A stretch of 64,000 nucleotides of DNA from Lucifuga dentata. Taxonomy: Eukaryota > Chordata > Actinopteri > Ophidiiformes > Bythitidae. The translations under genes were made by a program, and so were the position numbers. The first letter of the stretch is position 1, and every line of letters starts with the position of its first letter. The notes under the pieces were generated by a model that saw only the letters and a list, made by a program, of their open reading frames with translations, was not told the DNA's origin and made no database searches. The stretch is taken from assembly GCA_014773175.1 (NCBI GenBank), contig VXCM01001348.1:1-64000 (forward strand), in the 5' to 3' direction. Positions 12,061-24,184 of the stretch are shown piece after piece.

Positions 12061-12598
12061 CAACATTTTTGCTACCGTAATATTCATTCTATATTAATGG
12101 AAAAATAAACAACTGCATCACAGAGCACCAATACTCCCAGTTTGTTATAGATAAATCAGAGTAACTTTGTACAAGGATGAATTGTTCAGAATTTTTGTTG
12201 GGTTTATGGCCGCTGAGTTATAGGTGTTTTAATTTAATATGCTGCTGTAGCAATGTCAATAAGGCACATACCGTCAAATTTTATAGGACTGCTCAATGAT
12301 GATGTGCAAATATTGTCAAAATTTGGTTGCAATTGCACTGTCTTTTCAAGAGTTATGTCAGTGTATATTACGCAGGTCACACCTGCAGAAATGTGAAAAG
12401 CAATCACAGAAAACTAAAACTAAAAATGGCAGAACATCATTTAGGCAGATATGGGTGCAGCCTCAATTGATAGATTCATATTTAATCTGGGGGAAAAAAA
12501 AAAAAAAAAAAAANAAAAAAAAAAAAAAAAAAACTTTGATTCTACATATTAAATTTCAAAAAGATGGGAGACACAAAATGAAGTGCCTTATACTGTAA

Positions 12599-12645
12599 AT
12601 GGGCTAAGCTTTTCCTTAGCCCATAGCTTAACGGGCTAAGGAAAA
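12599..12645. repeat. overlapping inverted repeats (three-arm hairpin)
   Basis: TTTTCCTTAGCCC (12610-12622) pairs perfectly with GGGCTAAGGAAAA (12633-12645) across a 10-nt loop. The middle arm can alternatively pair with ATGGGCTAAG (12599-12608). Confidence 0.8.
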
Positions 12646-12952
12646 ACCCCAGCAAACAGTGCAATTACATCGATTTTATAAGTTCATTGCATGTTATACT
12701 GTGTGAGATGGTAAAGTAAAATACATCTTAGTCATAATCTGTGTGAGACAATTTGAAATCCAATGTGATACCCGTCAATTTGTGCAATGAATGTCTGGTG
12801 AGTCACAGCTCTACAATGAGCAGGAACAAAGTAATGCAGACAGACGCATGACTAACTTGTCATCTATCTGTGCTGGTTTATAGACGTCATACAGACAGAT
12901 TTCTACTATCTACAGTTAAATTTCTGACAATATCGCAGGCTGGCTTTGGGTG

Positions 12953-12977
12953 CAAGAGTGCTAAATTAGCACTCTTG
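12953..12977. repeat. perfect 25-bp palindrome
   Basis: CAAGAGTGCTAA, a single central A, and TTAGCACTCTTG: 12 paired bases each side. Confidence 0.9.
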
Positions 12978-14122
12978 GTGGACGTTTCTTATGCTGTGAT
13001 CTAGGACCACATTTTGGATTGATGACAAAAGATGTCATTAAGGTTCTCTTGCAAATGTTAACTTTTCTCTCGCAACAGCTCAAAATCACACAACACAGCT
13101 CTGTAAAAGCTTTAATCTTCCATCAAATTTCATTAAAATCTGCTATGTCTTTTTTTTTTTTTTTTTTTTTTTGATAGATATCTTGCTAACAGTCATCAAA
13201 CAAACTTCTGGAAACCTGACTTCCTTATGTGATAAACTAGTGTCTGCCACAATTTTGGGCAAATCAGTTACCATAAATCCTTTCATACAGATTTTATGTA
13301 TTTACTCCAATATTCGTGTTTGCAGCTTCATCTCTTTTCAAACACATATCAAATCTTAATGAATCACACATGCTAATAAAGTACAAGCTTCAGGGTACAA
13401 TGTCTGACTTCTTAGCGCCTATACAACTTTTCTGTCCCATCCACCATCAAAGTTGCCCATCCCCGCTTGTCCTCAACGTCCACCTTCATTCTGAGCATAA
13501 GTCGAGCCGTTTCTGATTAAACTGTCTCAGAGAGGTGAGGACCTCTTCATACACCTCTGCCACATGATAATGTGACAGCAAAGGCCATTAATGCAAGAGC
13601 ACAGAGGTCATTAGCATCGCTCCATGATAATCACCTCCTGAGATCTGTCTCCTGCGATGGCTGTACTTTCTGTCCTCCCCTGTGGTTATTCTCTACACAT
13701 GTAAGGTCAGTTAATGATGGTGGACAGAGATAGCTGACATGGGGAGCTGCTCTATCAGCTGATTATGCTCCACCGCCGACACTTAATCAGTGACAAGATG
13801 TCAAGGCCAACACTGTTAAGGATTTTAAACATTCCCCACTGCTCATCAAAGATTTTGCATTTTGCATGAGGCTTTGTAGGCCATAAATTGGACTCAGCAG
13901 CAAAGTGTGAAACTCAGGTTTTTCCTGCCACATTTATGTTATTCGGTCATTTTAGTGAACACTGTATTAGTATTCCATCACACTGAAATGATGTTCTGAT
14001 TCGTGTTCAGGCAGTATTGGGACAATTTTAATCATTATGGGACTTGGGTGACCACAAGATATCAAAATAATCAATATATTATCGTTTTCTTCATATTCAT
14101 GCAAACATTTGCATAATGCACA

Positions 14123-14630
14123 TTCAATTCAATTCAATACTTTAATGACTTACAGTTGATAGGAATTTGTCTCGGTGAGCTCATAATAAATAAACAGACA
14201 AATATACAGCATCCATTCACTGCACCTATATGTCTGATAAATATAAAAAGTGAGTTGTGTGATTCATTGAAATGCTAATTAGCAATAAATAACAGCTAAA
14301 AACTGCAAAACTGGATCAAAACTAAATTTAACACAAAACTTAATCATAACAGTTAAATGGAAGAATTCAAAATTAAGTCCTGACAGTCATTCAAAATATG
14401 AATTGCAGATGTATAAGTGCTGCTCCTGAATCTGGTTGTCTTTGAGGGAGAGATTTGAACCTCTTCCCTGAAGGAAGATATTTGAACAGAGGGTCAGCAG
14501 GATACAAGGGGTCTTTTAAGACTTTTAAACCCACTTTTTTCAGACATGACTGATGAATTTCTTTAAGATCAGGGAGATTAATGCCAATGATTTTTGAGGC
14601 TCCCTAACTAACATTTCTGTTGTTTCAAAG
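14123..14630. mobile_element. probable degenerate interspersed repeat
   Basis: The opening ATTCAATTCAATTCAATACT followed by GGAATTTGTCTCGGTG, and later CTTCCCTGAAGGAAGA, resemble a common teleost LINE-derived repeat. Identity is from memory and weak. Confidence 0.3.
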
Positions 14631-14701
14631 TTTGAAAGTTTCCTTTATGCTAAAGCAGTTTGTGTTCACTTCAGTCAATTCATTTACATGCACATTAAAA
14701 C

Positions 14702-14826
14702 TTTGATATTCCAGTTAAGGCAGCATTAATTTTTTTTTTTTTTAACGTATCATGTATACCACANTTTGATATTCCAGTTAAGGCAGCATTAATTTTTTTT
14801 TTTTTTAACGTATCATGTATACCACA
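14702..14826. other. assembly artefact: exact 62-bp duplication around N
   Basis: Bases 14702-14763 are identical to 14765-14826, separated by a single N at 14764. This is best read as overlapping contig ends that were not merged. Confidence 0.85.
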
Positions 14827-15077
14827 CTCAGATTGAAATCGCCATCAATCGACAATAGCATACTCTGAGTAATAGCTTTAAGTTAATTCACTCAAGCATG
14901 TAAATGGTTCTTCCACCATAAGTATTGTGTGTGTACATTTCTACCACACAATTATGCAACTTTATCTATACCAATTTTATTGTGTAAAATGGTGTTCAAA
15001 TTCTACTTTATTTACTTACTTTTTGAGCTTTTTTTCCCCTTACTTTACTATTTTTTTCACTTACTTAATATTCTATT

Positions 15078-15372
15078 CCGACTGGGTGCTTTCTGTGTGG
15101 ATTTTGTATGTTCTCCCCGTGTCTGTGTGGGTTTCCTCCAGGGGCTCCGGTTTCCTCCCACCTCCAAAGACATACAGGTAAGGTGAATTGGAAACTCTAA
15201 ATTGGTGTGAATGAGAGAGTGAATGAGTTTGTGTGTCTGTGTGTATCAACCCTGTGATTGGCTGGCGTCCTGTCCGTGTGTACCTTGCTTCTCACCCAAT
15301 GACCGCTGGGATGGGCTCCAGCCCCCAATAACCCTGAATAGGATAAGGTATAGATGATGGATGGATGGATAA
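15078..15372 (+). mobile_element. SINE, 5'-truncated second copy
   Basis: The text matches the reverse complement of the 8686-9024 SINE body (TTTCCTCCCACCTCCAAAGA, then AGGTGAATTGGAAACTC, then GGCTCCAGCC) and ends in GATGGATGGATGGAT. The tRNA-like head with A and B boxes is missing or too decayed to see. Confidence 0.75.
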
Positions 15373-15546
15373 TTTTCTGAGTTATTACAATGGCTTTTCG
15401 TCACAGCCCCAAACAACGTAATTTCATTTGCAAGTTATGATGCCTTGCACTTGCAGAGTGTCGTGTAACTATGGTGAGATGAGAATTAAGCCCCTTGAAT
15501 TCTTAAATCCTAATCATTCCATTGGAGATGAGTTGTAGTGTATCAT

Positions 15547-15584
15547 TTTTTTTTTTTTTTTTTTTNTTTTTTTTTTTTTTTTTT
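15547..15584. repeat. poly-T tract with N
   Basis: A homopolymer interrupted by N at 15566; an assembly join. Confidence 0.85.
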
Positions 15585-15838
15585 GCCTTAATCACGGTAA
15601 AGACAAATATTGGAGTATAGTGTACATATAAATATACAGAATGGTGCGCTCCTAAAATTAAAGCTGCAACTATTGATTACTTTCATTATCAATAACTCTA
15701 TTGACTATCATCTAGTTCATAAATTGTCATAAAGCAGTGCATAGAGTATCTTGAGAGAAAACAGAAAAAAGAGAAAAAAGCAGCTAATCCTCACATTAGA
15801 GAAACTGAAACAAGGCAAATGTTTGGTATGATTATTTA

Positions 15839-16544
15839 CCGTATACACTCAAGCACAAGCCAAGTTTTTATTACCAAATTTCACAAAGCAAATCAGGGGG
15901 TCGGCTTTTACACGAGAAATTCATATTTGATCCCAGAGAAGGAAATTTCCAGGGGTGGAAATATTACCCATTACCACTACCCATGGAAAACAGTTTAAAT
16001 CATACCTTAGAATGAAATATTTCCTGACTAAACATCTTATCCAGCACATTTTGCGGTGGCCAGTAAGAGCTGTTTTGATTGATAAAGTCAAAAGAATGGG
16101 CCAATCAGAGACGACCTTATAAAAGTGTTGTTTCATATACAGATGTGGTACCTTTATTTGGTAGTCTCATTCAACATCATGTTTTGTGCTTTATTAGCAA
16201 GAATCTTGAGATAAGATACTACACAGAATGGAAACTACACAGACTCAGAAGAGGAAAAGAGCATCATATGTGTAACGTGTCTTGACACGTTACACAGAGC
16301 AGGACTGGAATGAACTGTTTGGCAATTCAGACAAGGAAGAGGAGTCTGGAAAAGTTAATGTCCGTTAAGGTAATCAGCTGTTTACTGGTACCGGTACGTG
16401 GATTATTTTCAGAAAATCACAAGAAAATACTATGATAATACCCAGAAAAACAGGTAATTTATTAAACAAATAGAACAAATAGAATGGAACAACATCAGGG
16501 GGTCGGCTTATATACTAGATCAGCTTATACTCGAGTATATACAG
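15839..16544. mobile_element. nested TA-flanked DNA transposon (Tc1/mariner/pogo type)
   Basis: The 706-bp insert is flanked by TA on each side (15837-15838, 16545-16546). Ends are inverted: CCGTATACACTCAAGCACAAGC on the left, and on the right the complement of CTGTATATACTCGAGTATAAGC, differing mostly by transitions. The TA duplication and CAG terminus suggest the Tc1/mariner superfamily, perhaps pogo-like. The interior has a short Lys/Arg-rich frame near 16230 but no identifiable transposase. Confidence 0.7.
16269..16296. repeat. 28-bp near-perfect palindrome
   Basis: TGTGTAACGTGTC, TT, GACACGTTACACA: 13 paired bases with a 2-nt centre, inside the nested element. Confidence 0.9.
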
Positions 16545-16631
16545 TAATACATGACTGATATGATTAATCAGCTATTAAAATTGTTGGTTTCTGTCAATCA
16601 AATAATCATACAACAAATCACTTCAACTCTA

Positions 16632-17917
16632 CTTTCAACAAAGGTGTCCCATATGTTTTGTCTGTACAATGTAGATTTGTCTGAAACATAATTTGCTAAA
16701 CAAATAGTTTCTTTCTCTGAAAACGTCTTCACAGATTTGCTCTGATCTGACTATAAGTAACATCATCAGAGCCTCCTGTGTCTTGTCATTCATATTTCCG
16801 CACGCGTGGTCTTAGCGTGAAGGGTGATTAGATCAAAGCAGAGGAATTCACCAGATCTAAAACCAAGTTACTTTAAGCACCTTAAAGAAACCAGGAGCGG
16901 CGTGTTAACATCCCTGTTCCTGCGAGAACAAACACGCCAAAGGAGACAGAACTGACAGTTTAGTGTGGAAGACAAACAAAGATACAAAAGAGAACATCAT
17001 ACCAGAACAATATATCACTTCAGCTGATGTTTCTCCTTCACACAAATGGCATCCTAGTCATTTTTCTTTGAGATGTGTGAATGATGTTTGCTATCATCCA
17101 TCATAAAAGGACATAATGGAGGTTGGGGAAGTCAGAGAGACTTGGACACTCAAGGGAGCTCATTACTGAACCTATTAATCTGTTATTTGACCCCTGTGAG
17201 AGCACTCCCCCCCAATCTAAAAAAGACCTATGCTTCCTTAATTCAGAGATAAAAACAAAACCACTACTGTGTCTCAGGGATCAAAACTCCAATTCAGACA
17301 ACAAAGCACAGAAACAACATCAATGCCTTAAATTGGCTTGTTCTCAATCTTTGATTAAAAAAAAAAAAAAAAAAANAAAAAAAAAAAAAAAAAAGCAAGC
17401 TGATACAGTTTTTCTTCATCATACTGAGTGCTTTGAAAATGAACTCCAAGTGAATGATAAATTATTGATATTCAAGACAAATCTTAATGTCAATGTCGAA
17501 CCACAGTGCAAATAGAAAATGTAGCAGAGAAGTGTATGAAAATCATCGTATGATAGACCTCATGACTCCAGACAGAGGAACTAACCACAGTAGTGTTAAA
17601 CAATGACTTTCCCTGTTAAGAAGAGTCCTTCTCCCGTGCTGCCATGCATGCTTCCTTCAGGGGTGACTGTCTCCTTGTTAGTGGGCTGCTGTTGAGCTCA
17701 GCACTTTGCCAAGTCAAAAACAATGTCACGCCTTGGAGGGCTTTGTGTCCCTCTCTGCCCTTTCAGGCATCTATCCCACTCAATTAAATTTCCTGTACAC
17801 AGCAGACAATAGAGGCAGACATTATGAGATATTTCCCATTTTTTCATGCGCTCTAATAACTAATTTTAATCGAAGAAAGCCAAGAGTCACAATGTTAACC
17901 AAGTTATTTTGCTTGCA
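16632..17917. other. intergenic, no gene recognised
   Basis: Unique AT-rich DNA with a poly-A/N join at about 17358-17394. The 130-codon frame 17123-17515 runs through that poly-A tract (Lys run) and is an artefact. Confidence 0.5.
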
Positions 17918-18519
17918 TTAAAGGACCATACCACCATTTTGCATGTTTGAGCCTAATATATTCAATTTCTATACACATAAGGTTAATAGCAATCATTTCC
18001 CAAAGCATACTACTGGAACGGTGAATTATTATTTTTTTTTTTCCCTTACCTTCCAGACCACCATTGGTTTCACTTCATTCTGCTATGCTCTTAAAATTAA
18101 CTTGTTGATACTTGAAATGCTCTTGGGATAGGTAATCCATTATTACGAAGATGTCTATTCAGGTTTTTTTTTTTTTTTTTTAAGTTACATAGTTTTAGCT
18201 TTTAAGCTCAATAAAAAGCGTGGAGTGAATGTATGTCTCCACCAGGGAATATAGTCCCGAAAGAAGACCTGCATTTATAGAAAAATTTAAACGACTGTGA
18301 CTTCATAAGCCTGCGTAACTATTAGCAGGAGAAACACCTATTTTTAATGTGGGTGTATTGCTTGAATATTTGATTTTGAAAGATTAAGAGATTTTGCAAA
18401 ATATCAGGAAAGCTGAAATACTGTTTTATTCTTTGGGAAATGATTGTCAGTAACATTACATGTATGAAAATTGAATATATTAGGCTCAAACATTCAAAAT
18501 GCGTGGTATGGTACTTTAA
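17918..18519 (+). mobile_element. TTAA-MITE copy 1
   Basis: The element begins TTAAAGGACCATACCACC and ends GGTATGGTACTTTAA, with about 95 bp of inverted terminal sequence (GCATGTTTGAGCCTAATATA and its complement; CAATCATTTCCCAAAGCATA and its complement). TTAA at both ends could be a target duplication as made by piggyBac-type transposases. There is no coding capacity. Five related copies lie at 25171, 50251, 50892, 60068 and 63259. Confidence 0.85.
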
Positions 18520-18635
18520 GGTTGGATACTGAGTATAGATCTATTAAAGGGAGCATACGCAGAATTTCATGTTCTTATTTTCATTCAAGGTCTATTCGAA
18601 ATATTTGCAATGATTTAATGTAAAAAAAAAAAAAA

Positions 18636-18659
18636 NNNNNNNNNNNNNNNNNNNNNNNN
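18636..18659. other. assembly gap (24 N)
   Basis: A run of N between an A homopolymer and a C homopolymer. Confidence 0.99.
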
Positions 18660-19497
18660 CCCCCCCCCCCTCCGAAAAGCCCACTTTTTTGACTGGGGGC
18701 ACCCACAACATGGCAGATGCTGACTGAACGGTCACTGTCAGCCTTGTACTTTGTGGTTGTGTTACATGTTGACATCAGTAACTCACACCGTACAGGTCAA
18801 AGCAAAATGAAGCTTTCAGGGCAGTTCAGGACTTAAGGGTTTGTCTTACTGGATCTATTTTGTTGAACATTAACTTTTGCAAATTTGAAAATGATCTACC
18901 ATACTCCCTATTATATTATGCTTTAAAAACAATTAGGGAAAATAACAAAAAATATCTCTTTTAAAAGAGCTGAATTACTCATTTCACTCTTGTCACATAT
19001 AAACCTTTAATCCACAAAAGGCACAGACGGAGCAGATGTGAAGTGTTATGTTTGAAAAAAGTTTGAAAAAACCATATAAATAATTCTATATAATATAAAT
19101 ACTTATATGGATCACAGGGGTAGAAAAATAAAACTTATTTTTGAGGCTCAAGCAATCACATGTTACAATTACAGTTAACAGAGCTTTATGTTTAAGGTTC
19201 TCTCTAAATAAATCCATTTGAAAAGCAACTAAAACCAGCCAACGCTCTCTAGTTTCCCATTACCATGTAGCCCTCTAAATATTAACTATTATCTAACTGA
19301 CTGTCCCAAACTGGATAAATTGGGTTAGTGTGAACCATATAAGCATCTAATTTATTTATGTTCATGTAATAATACTCTGATTTGGAAATCGTATTTGGAA
19401 ATACATTCATACTGAATATATCTGTTAAAATGTGTGAATTGTGTTTTCCTACAATATTAACATGTGGCAATTAAGAAGAAGGTTTATGCATGTAGGG

Positions 19498-19556
19498 AGG
19501 ATGGATGGATGGATGGATGGATGGATGGATGGATGGATGGATGGATGGATGGATGG
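19498..19556. repeat. (GGAT)n microsatellite
   Basis: A GGAT tandem of about 60 bp. The same unit forms the SINE tails at 8686 and 15372, so it may be an expanded SINE tail. Confidence 0.95.
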
Positions 19557-22500
19557 TAAGGCAACTACTTGGTGAAGGTTTATTAAAGTTTTTGCTCATC
19601 ATTACTCACTTCCTTTATAGGACCATGAGATGTGAATCCCTGTCCTGCTTTTTCCACTTTGAATGAATTATAGTTAAATATAAACATATTTTGTTGGCGA
19701 TGGGCTGTTATGGTTATCAGCCTTTTTTACATGAATGTTCACATCTCCATTATAACAATCCTGTTATAACAAGTAGCAGTATGTGAGAATAATTCAATGA
19801 ATTTTGGTAGAAATTGTTCAGGGTTGTTTTGGTTTAATGTGTTACACCAGGTTTTAAACAGGAGACATAAATACTAAACCTTCTTGGTTATTAAGTTATT
19901 GATGAAAAATCACTTATCTTACATTCAGTAACCCAAACGTGAGTGTGAATATGATTAATGATTCTTATTTTGATCAAATAACTCAGACAGAATTTGTCTG
20001 AATAAAGTGAGCAGAGTATTTCCATTACTTTGCATGACATTACATGATGAAGAGTTAATGATGTTTAGTTTTAAGAGATGTTGTAATATTCCCGTTGGTG
20101 AGCTTAATTATAAGGATGCAGTGTAGCTGAGAGACATTCTTTGGGGCTCCTTTGCCTTGCATGTTGGATTTTTCACATGTCAGGTGTCATTTCTTACAGG
20201 TTTCATTTTGTTCAGTGTGATTATCACGTTCTTGAATATTTTAGCACAAAAATATCATCTGTAATAACCCACAAGCCTATTACAACATATCTGTAACTAC
20301 ATATCTGTAGTTATTAGAGAACTCTCTGTCCAGTAACAAAAGAGGCAAAATTGGTTGATGGATCTATAAGTTTTTGATAAACATATTTTTATAGATGTTT
20401 CATTGTGTGATGATGCTTCCTACTGATGTGAAAATAAGATGAAACAATGAGACTATAATAGATGTAAGCAGTCTGTCTAATGCTAATATGAGTATAAATA
20501 CACTATATATTTTAAATATATATTTAGCTTGTGTGCAGTATTTTGATGATGAGGATGAGTGATGCAGTAGTCATGGAGCAGCGAGCCTGCCAGATGTTTT
20601 GAGGTCATGAAGGACTCGGCTCGGGGTAACAGGTTAAGAAATGATGACACTGTATGGACACTCCATTTCAAACTGATTCTCACAAAAAAAAAAAAAAAAA
20701 AAAAAAAAAAACTTTTGACTTTGATTCCTCCCTCAGATGGCTGGAATGAAAAGGACAGTTATACATATTTCAAGGCCCAAGGCTCCACAAAGAGACTTAG
20801 GAATAAAGAGGTATGAACCTTTGAACTAAACAAAGGTCCATCACCCACATTTCATTTCAGATGTGCTGTGTAGCCCCTTGTAAAGACGAAGATGTGGACG
20901 GATGGGAGATGGGAATCAGCATGGCTTTGCAGACAGGTTGAGCCTGAGTGTTGTCTGCATGTCCCATGACCCTCATCCTCACCGTGCCTCCATCTCTAAC
21001 CCGCACGGCACTTGCTAGTCACAGAGTCTGTGAAAAGCTCCCACGGAGTCATCCATCTGTGGGCCACTTTGAATCCAGCCAGAGACTCACAACAACAGTC
21101 AGTATCAGTAGCATTAAGTTGATTAAAGTGGTTGGCGGACATGGGCACTTGTGCTCTCACAATGCTAGATGAAAGAGCATGGCAACGGCCCCTCTCCCGG
21201 TTTCAGAGAATCCGCTTTTGCACTCAGTCGAGGTCAACAAAAGACCAAAAAATAGGAGAGTGAAAGCAATCAAAAGCTTCTTTGACAAATGATCTCTAAT
21301 TGGCCCTTTCTTCCTTGTGGATCAGTCAAATTATTTTGTGGTGACAGTCGACTTACCCACAACTCTACCTTTAAAAGCTTCTCCCAAAAGTGGGCTACTT
21401 GAAAGAAGCGACCATTACCTAAACTACACTTCCGCACAAAAAAACAGAACCCCAAACCAAAAAAGGATTCCCACTCACGCAATTACATCTATCAAAAGCA
21501 ATAGATAATTCAATTGCATTTATCAGTTAGAAAAAAAATATTGCAGTCAAAGGGAGAAGATGACACATAATTCTAGAAAATAACCTACTGAGAATTGTGG
21601 TTGCATTTCTAAATCTAATGTCTAAATCAAGATCTGACATATACTGTAGCTCAGGGTTAATTTATCAGCGATTCATCACAATTTATTATAATAATCCTGA
21701 TGCAAATGCCATCCCCTCTTTAACCATCAAAAAAATTACAATCTTTGTCCCTCCCATGGAGCTGAGGAGGTGTCATGTGAGGCAAGCTTTCCTTTCATTA
21801 TGGATATGATTTAAAGAATGTGCCATATTCCACTTTCGGAAAAAAGTCAAGACAGAAACTGACAGGATTGTTCCAGTATGAGTCTAAAAAAAACAAGAGG
21901 AAAAACAAACAAAAGCTTTGGCACTAAGGAATCGTTCCAGGGATGATAACAATAAAAAGGCAAGGTGATCAATGCTGTTCTGGATTTTGATAACACATTG
22001 CTCGTGCTGAGACAAATGATGGAAATTCTTAAGGAGAGAAGGTCTGCAATATGCCAAATATGCTCCAAATTAGCCTTCAAGAACAGCTCTAAGTGTGTAT
22101 ATGGAAGCTGCACGAGTAAATAAAGGGCCAGCATAAATTACCTTTGGATGTCAATCGTGATAGCACACCCTGTTTTCTTTTTGTTATCGTGTCGCCTGTT
22201 CGTCTCGCTGGTAGATGACATGAAATGAAAGTACTCTCTCTCTCTCTCTCTCTAGCACCACCAACAGTACTCAGAGCGCTTTCTGACACTTGAAAACGCT
22301 ACGGGTTTGTGAAACCACAGCTGGGGCCCAACTGATTGGCTCTCACACAGGCTGCCACTAAACTTTCGCTGCTTGAGGAGTTGTCTGTGCCGGGACAGGT
22401 GGTGTTTATGCAGATGAATGAACACATTACTGTGTGCTCTTCCTTTTGGTTTAAACATTAGCGTTTCAAATGTGACAAATCAGATGTTCATCTCCCGCTA

Positions 22501-24160
22501 TATGCAGCCATTGTGTATGCTGCTGGGGAGACCTTTGTATATGAATTCCTGTAGGTGTTGATGTGTGCATCCATAAAGTATGGACAATGTATACAGCCTC
22601 TTAGTGTAATATATTCAGGGGATTTGCTTTGAGTGTCTACATTCATGCATGGTAGTAATACATGGGTATTCTTAGTTTGATTTTTGATATATGGCTTATA
22701 TCATCATCTTGAAATGGTAAAAGATAGAGGCTGGCTTCACCAATTTTGGTTGTATTGGAGTGCAGAGTTTGCTACTGAGACTTAATGTTGATACCAAACA
22801 TCATACAATTATTGCTCTATTATCACATATATGTTGTATTATAATTGGGCCACTTCCCCTGTCATTTCATGGAAGCGGATCTCTGTCAGTGAATGGTATC
22901 CCTAATGAAAGTGTCTATAGGCACAGAAAAACCTAACGGTCATCCACGAAAAACATTATTTCTGATATCTCATGACATTATTGTCTGTATAATATGTTCG
23001 TTGATGCGCCTCATTATATGCTCATGGAATACGTGATTCTTTCATACTCAAAAATGGCACAGAAAGCTTTAAAATAACAGGGAATGATGTCAAATAGTAG
23101 ATAAGAAGGGATGCATTGGTAGATTTGGTGGGGGGGNTGCACAACTTGGCGAAAATGTTTGTTGCACTTGCAGTGAGGTGCTTTGTTTCTACGACACTCC
23201 GTTCTGTGGGTGAGACTAAAGTCCCTATTGTCTGAGTCAACTTGACCTGACCTGGCTGGTTAAGCTGAGGCATTGTGAACAGCAAATCGCTTCAACTAGG
23301 GGGGTGGCTGCTTTGTGTGGCTACGGGGAAAATAACCTTATGAAAAAAATAAGCGCATACCCATAGTTTATGCAGAGAAAGGCCAGTTTTGTCCCCGGCA
23401 AAGCGCTGTTTATTTCCAACTGGCAGTGAAAAATACAACTATTGTTTCAGTTACGATTCGGACTCCCTTGGCGCTCCAATCCGGTCCTTATCCGTTTAGT
23501 AGCATTTTAAACAGTTCCAACTATTTACGCACACTTATGTCCAAGTTTCTCACCGCTTCTTCTTTACATCACGTAGACATATGTCGGTGTACGTGTGTGT
23601 TCACACATGCACGTGTTAGAAATACAATCATTCTGGCAGGAGATGGCAGTTGTGAAATATGTGGAAATGCAGCACCAATCAACAACTTGAATTCTTGCCT
23701 GAAGCCCACACCAGTAAAGTGGTAAGAGGACCAGAATGTTTAGCACAAGCTCCTAATCACATTTTACCACTCGGCAGGCCAGTGCTTGCACGTCGCAGGT
23801 ACTTATAAACTCCTATCAGTATTCTCTTCACACCCGATGTTGCTCTTAATAACCAGGCTTTGTCACTCTTCACTAAGCTGATCTGACTGCCTTAATTTAA
23901 AAAATATATAATTAACTCTGACTCAACACAACCTCCAGCAAGTGCTTTGCTGCTCATTCGTGTGATTTGAAACCAAAACAATCCATCTGAGGGAAATGAC
24001 AGTGACAACATCGGTTTCTATTTGATATATTACACAATCAACTCTTGTTCTGGGCCTGTTGAGACAAGATTTCTGGTGCCGTGCATACTGTCATTACAAT
24101 ACTGAGGTTGATCATCATTTACACAGTTTGTGCTTTGAAGAAATATGTTGTAATCAACAA

Positions 24161-24184
24161 TATATATATATATATATATATATA
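24161..24184. repeat. (AT)n microsatellite
   Basis: A short pure AT tandem. Confidence 0.9.

Larger units (their letters stand above)
12069..14122. other. intergenic; two hairpins, poly-A/N join, repeat fragments
   Basis: About 12180-12600 resembles a common degenerate teleost repeat (text on distance-dependent AAATTTCAAAAAGATGGG), interrupted by a poly-A tract with N at 12514. Hairpins lie at 12601-12645 and 12953-12977. A fragment at about 13095-13230 (ATCAAATTTCATTAAAATCT with a poly-T insert) resembles the 57-58 kb repeat. From 13500 to 14050 the sequence looks unique. No gene is recognised. Confidence 0.45.
15659..16631. mobile_element. hAT-like MITE split by a nested element
   Basis: The left part starts AAAGCTGCAACTATTGATTA and the right part ends near AAATCACTTCAACTCTA, corresponding to the inverted ends (GCTGCAAC...GTTGCAGC) of a very common fish MITE rich in ATTAATCG-like text. 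Both halves keep the expected order, with GGCAAATGTTTGG on the left and ATGACTGATATGATTAATC on the right. They are interrupted at 15839-16544 by another transposon. Confidence 0.65.
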
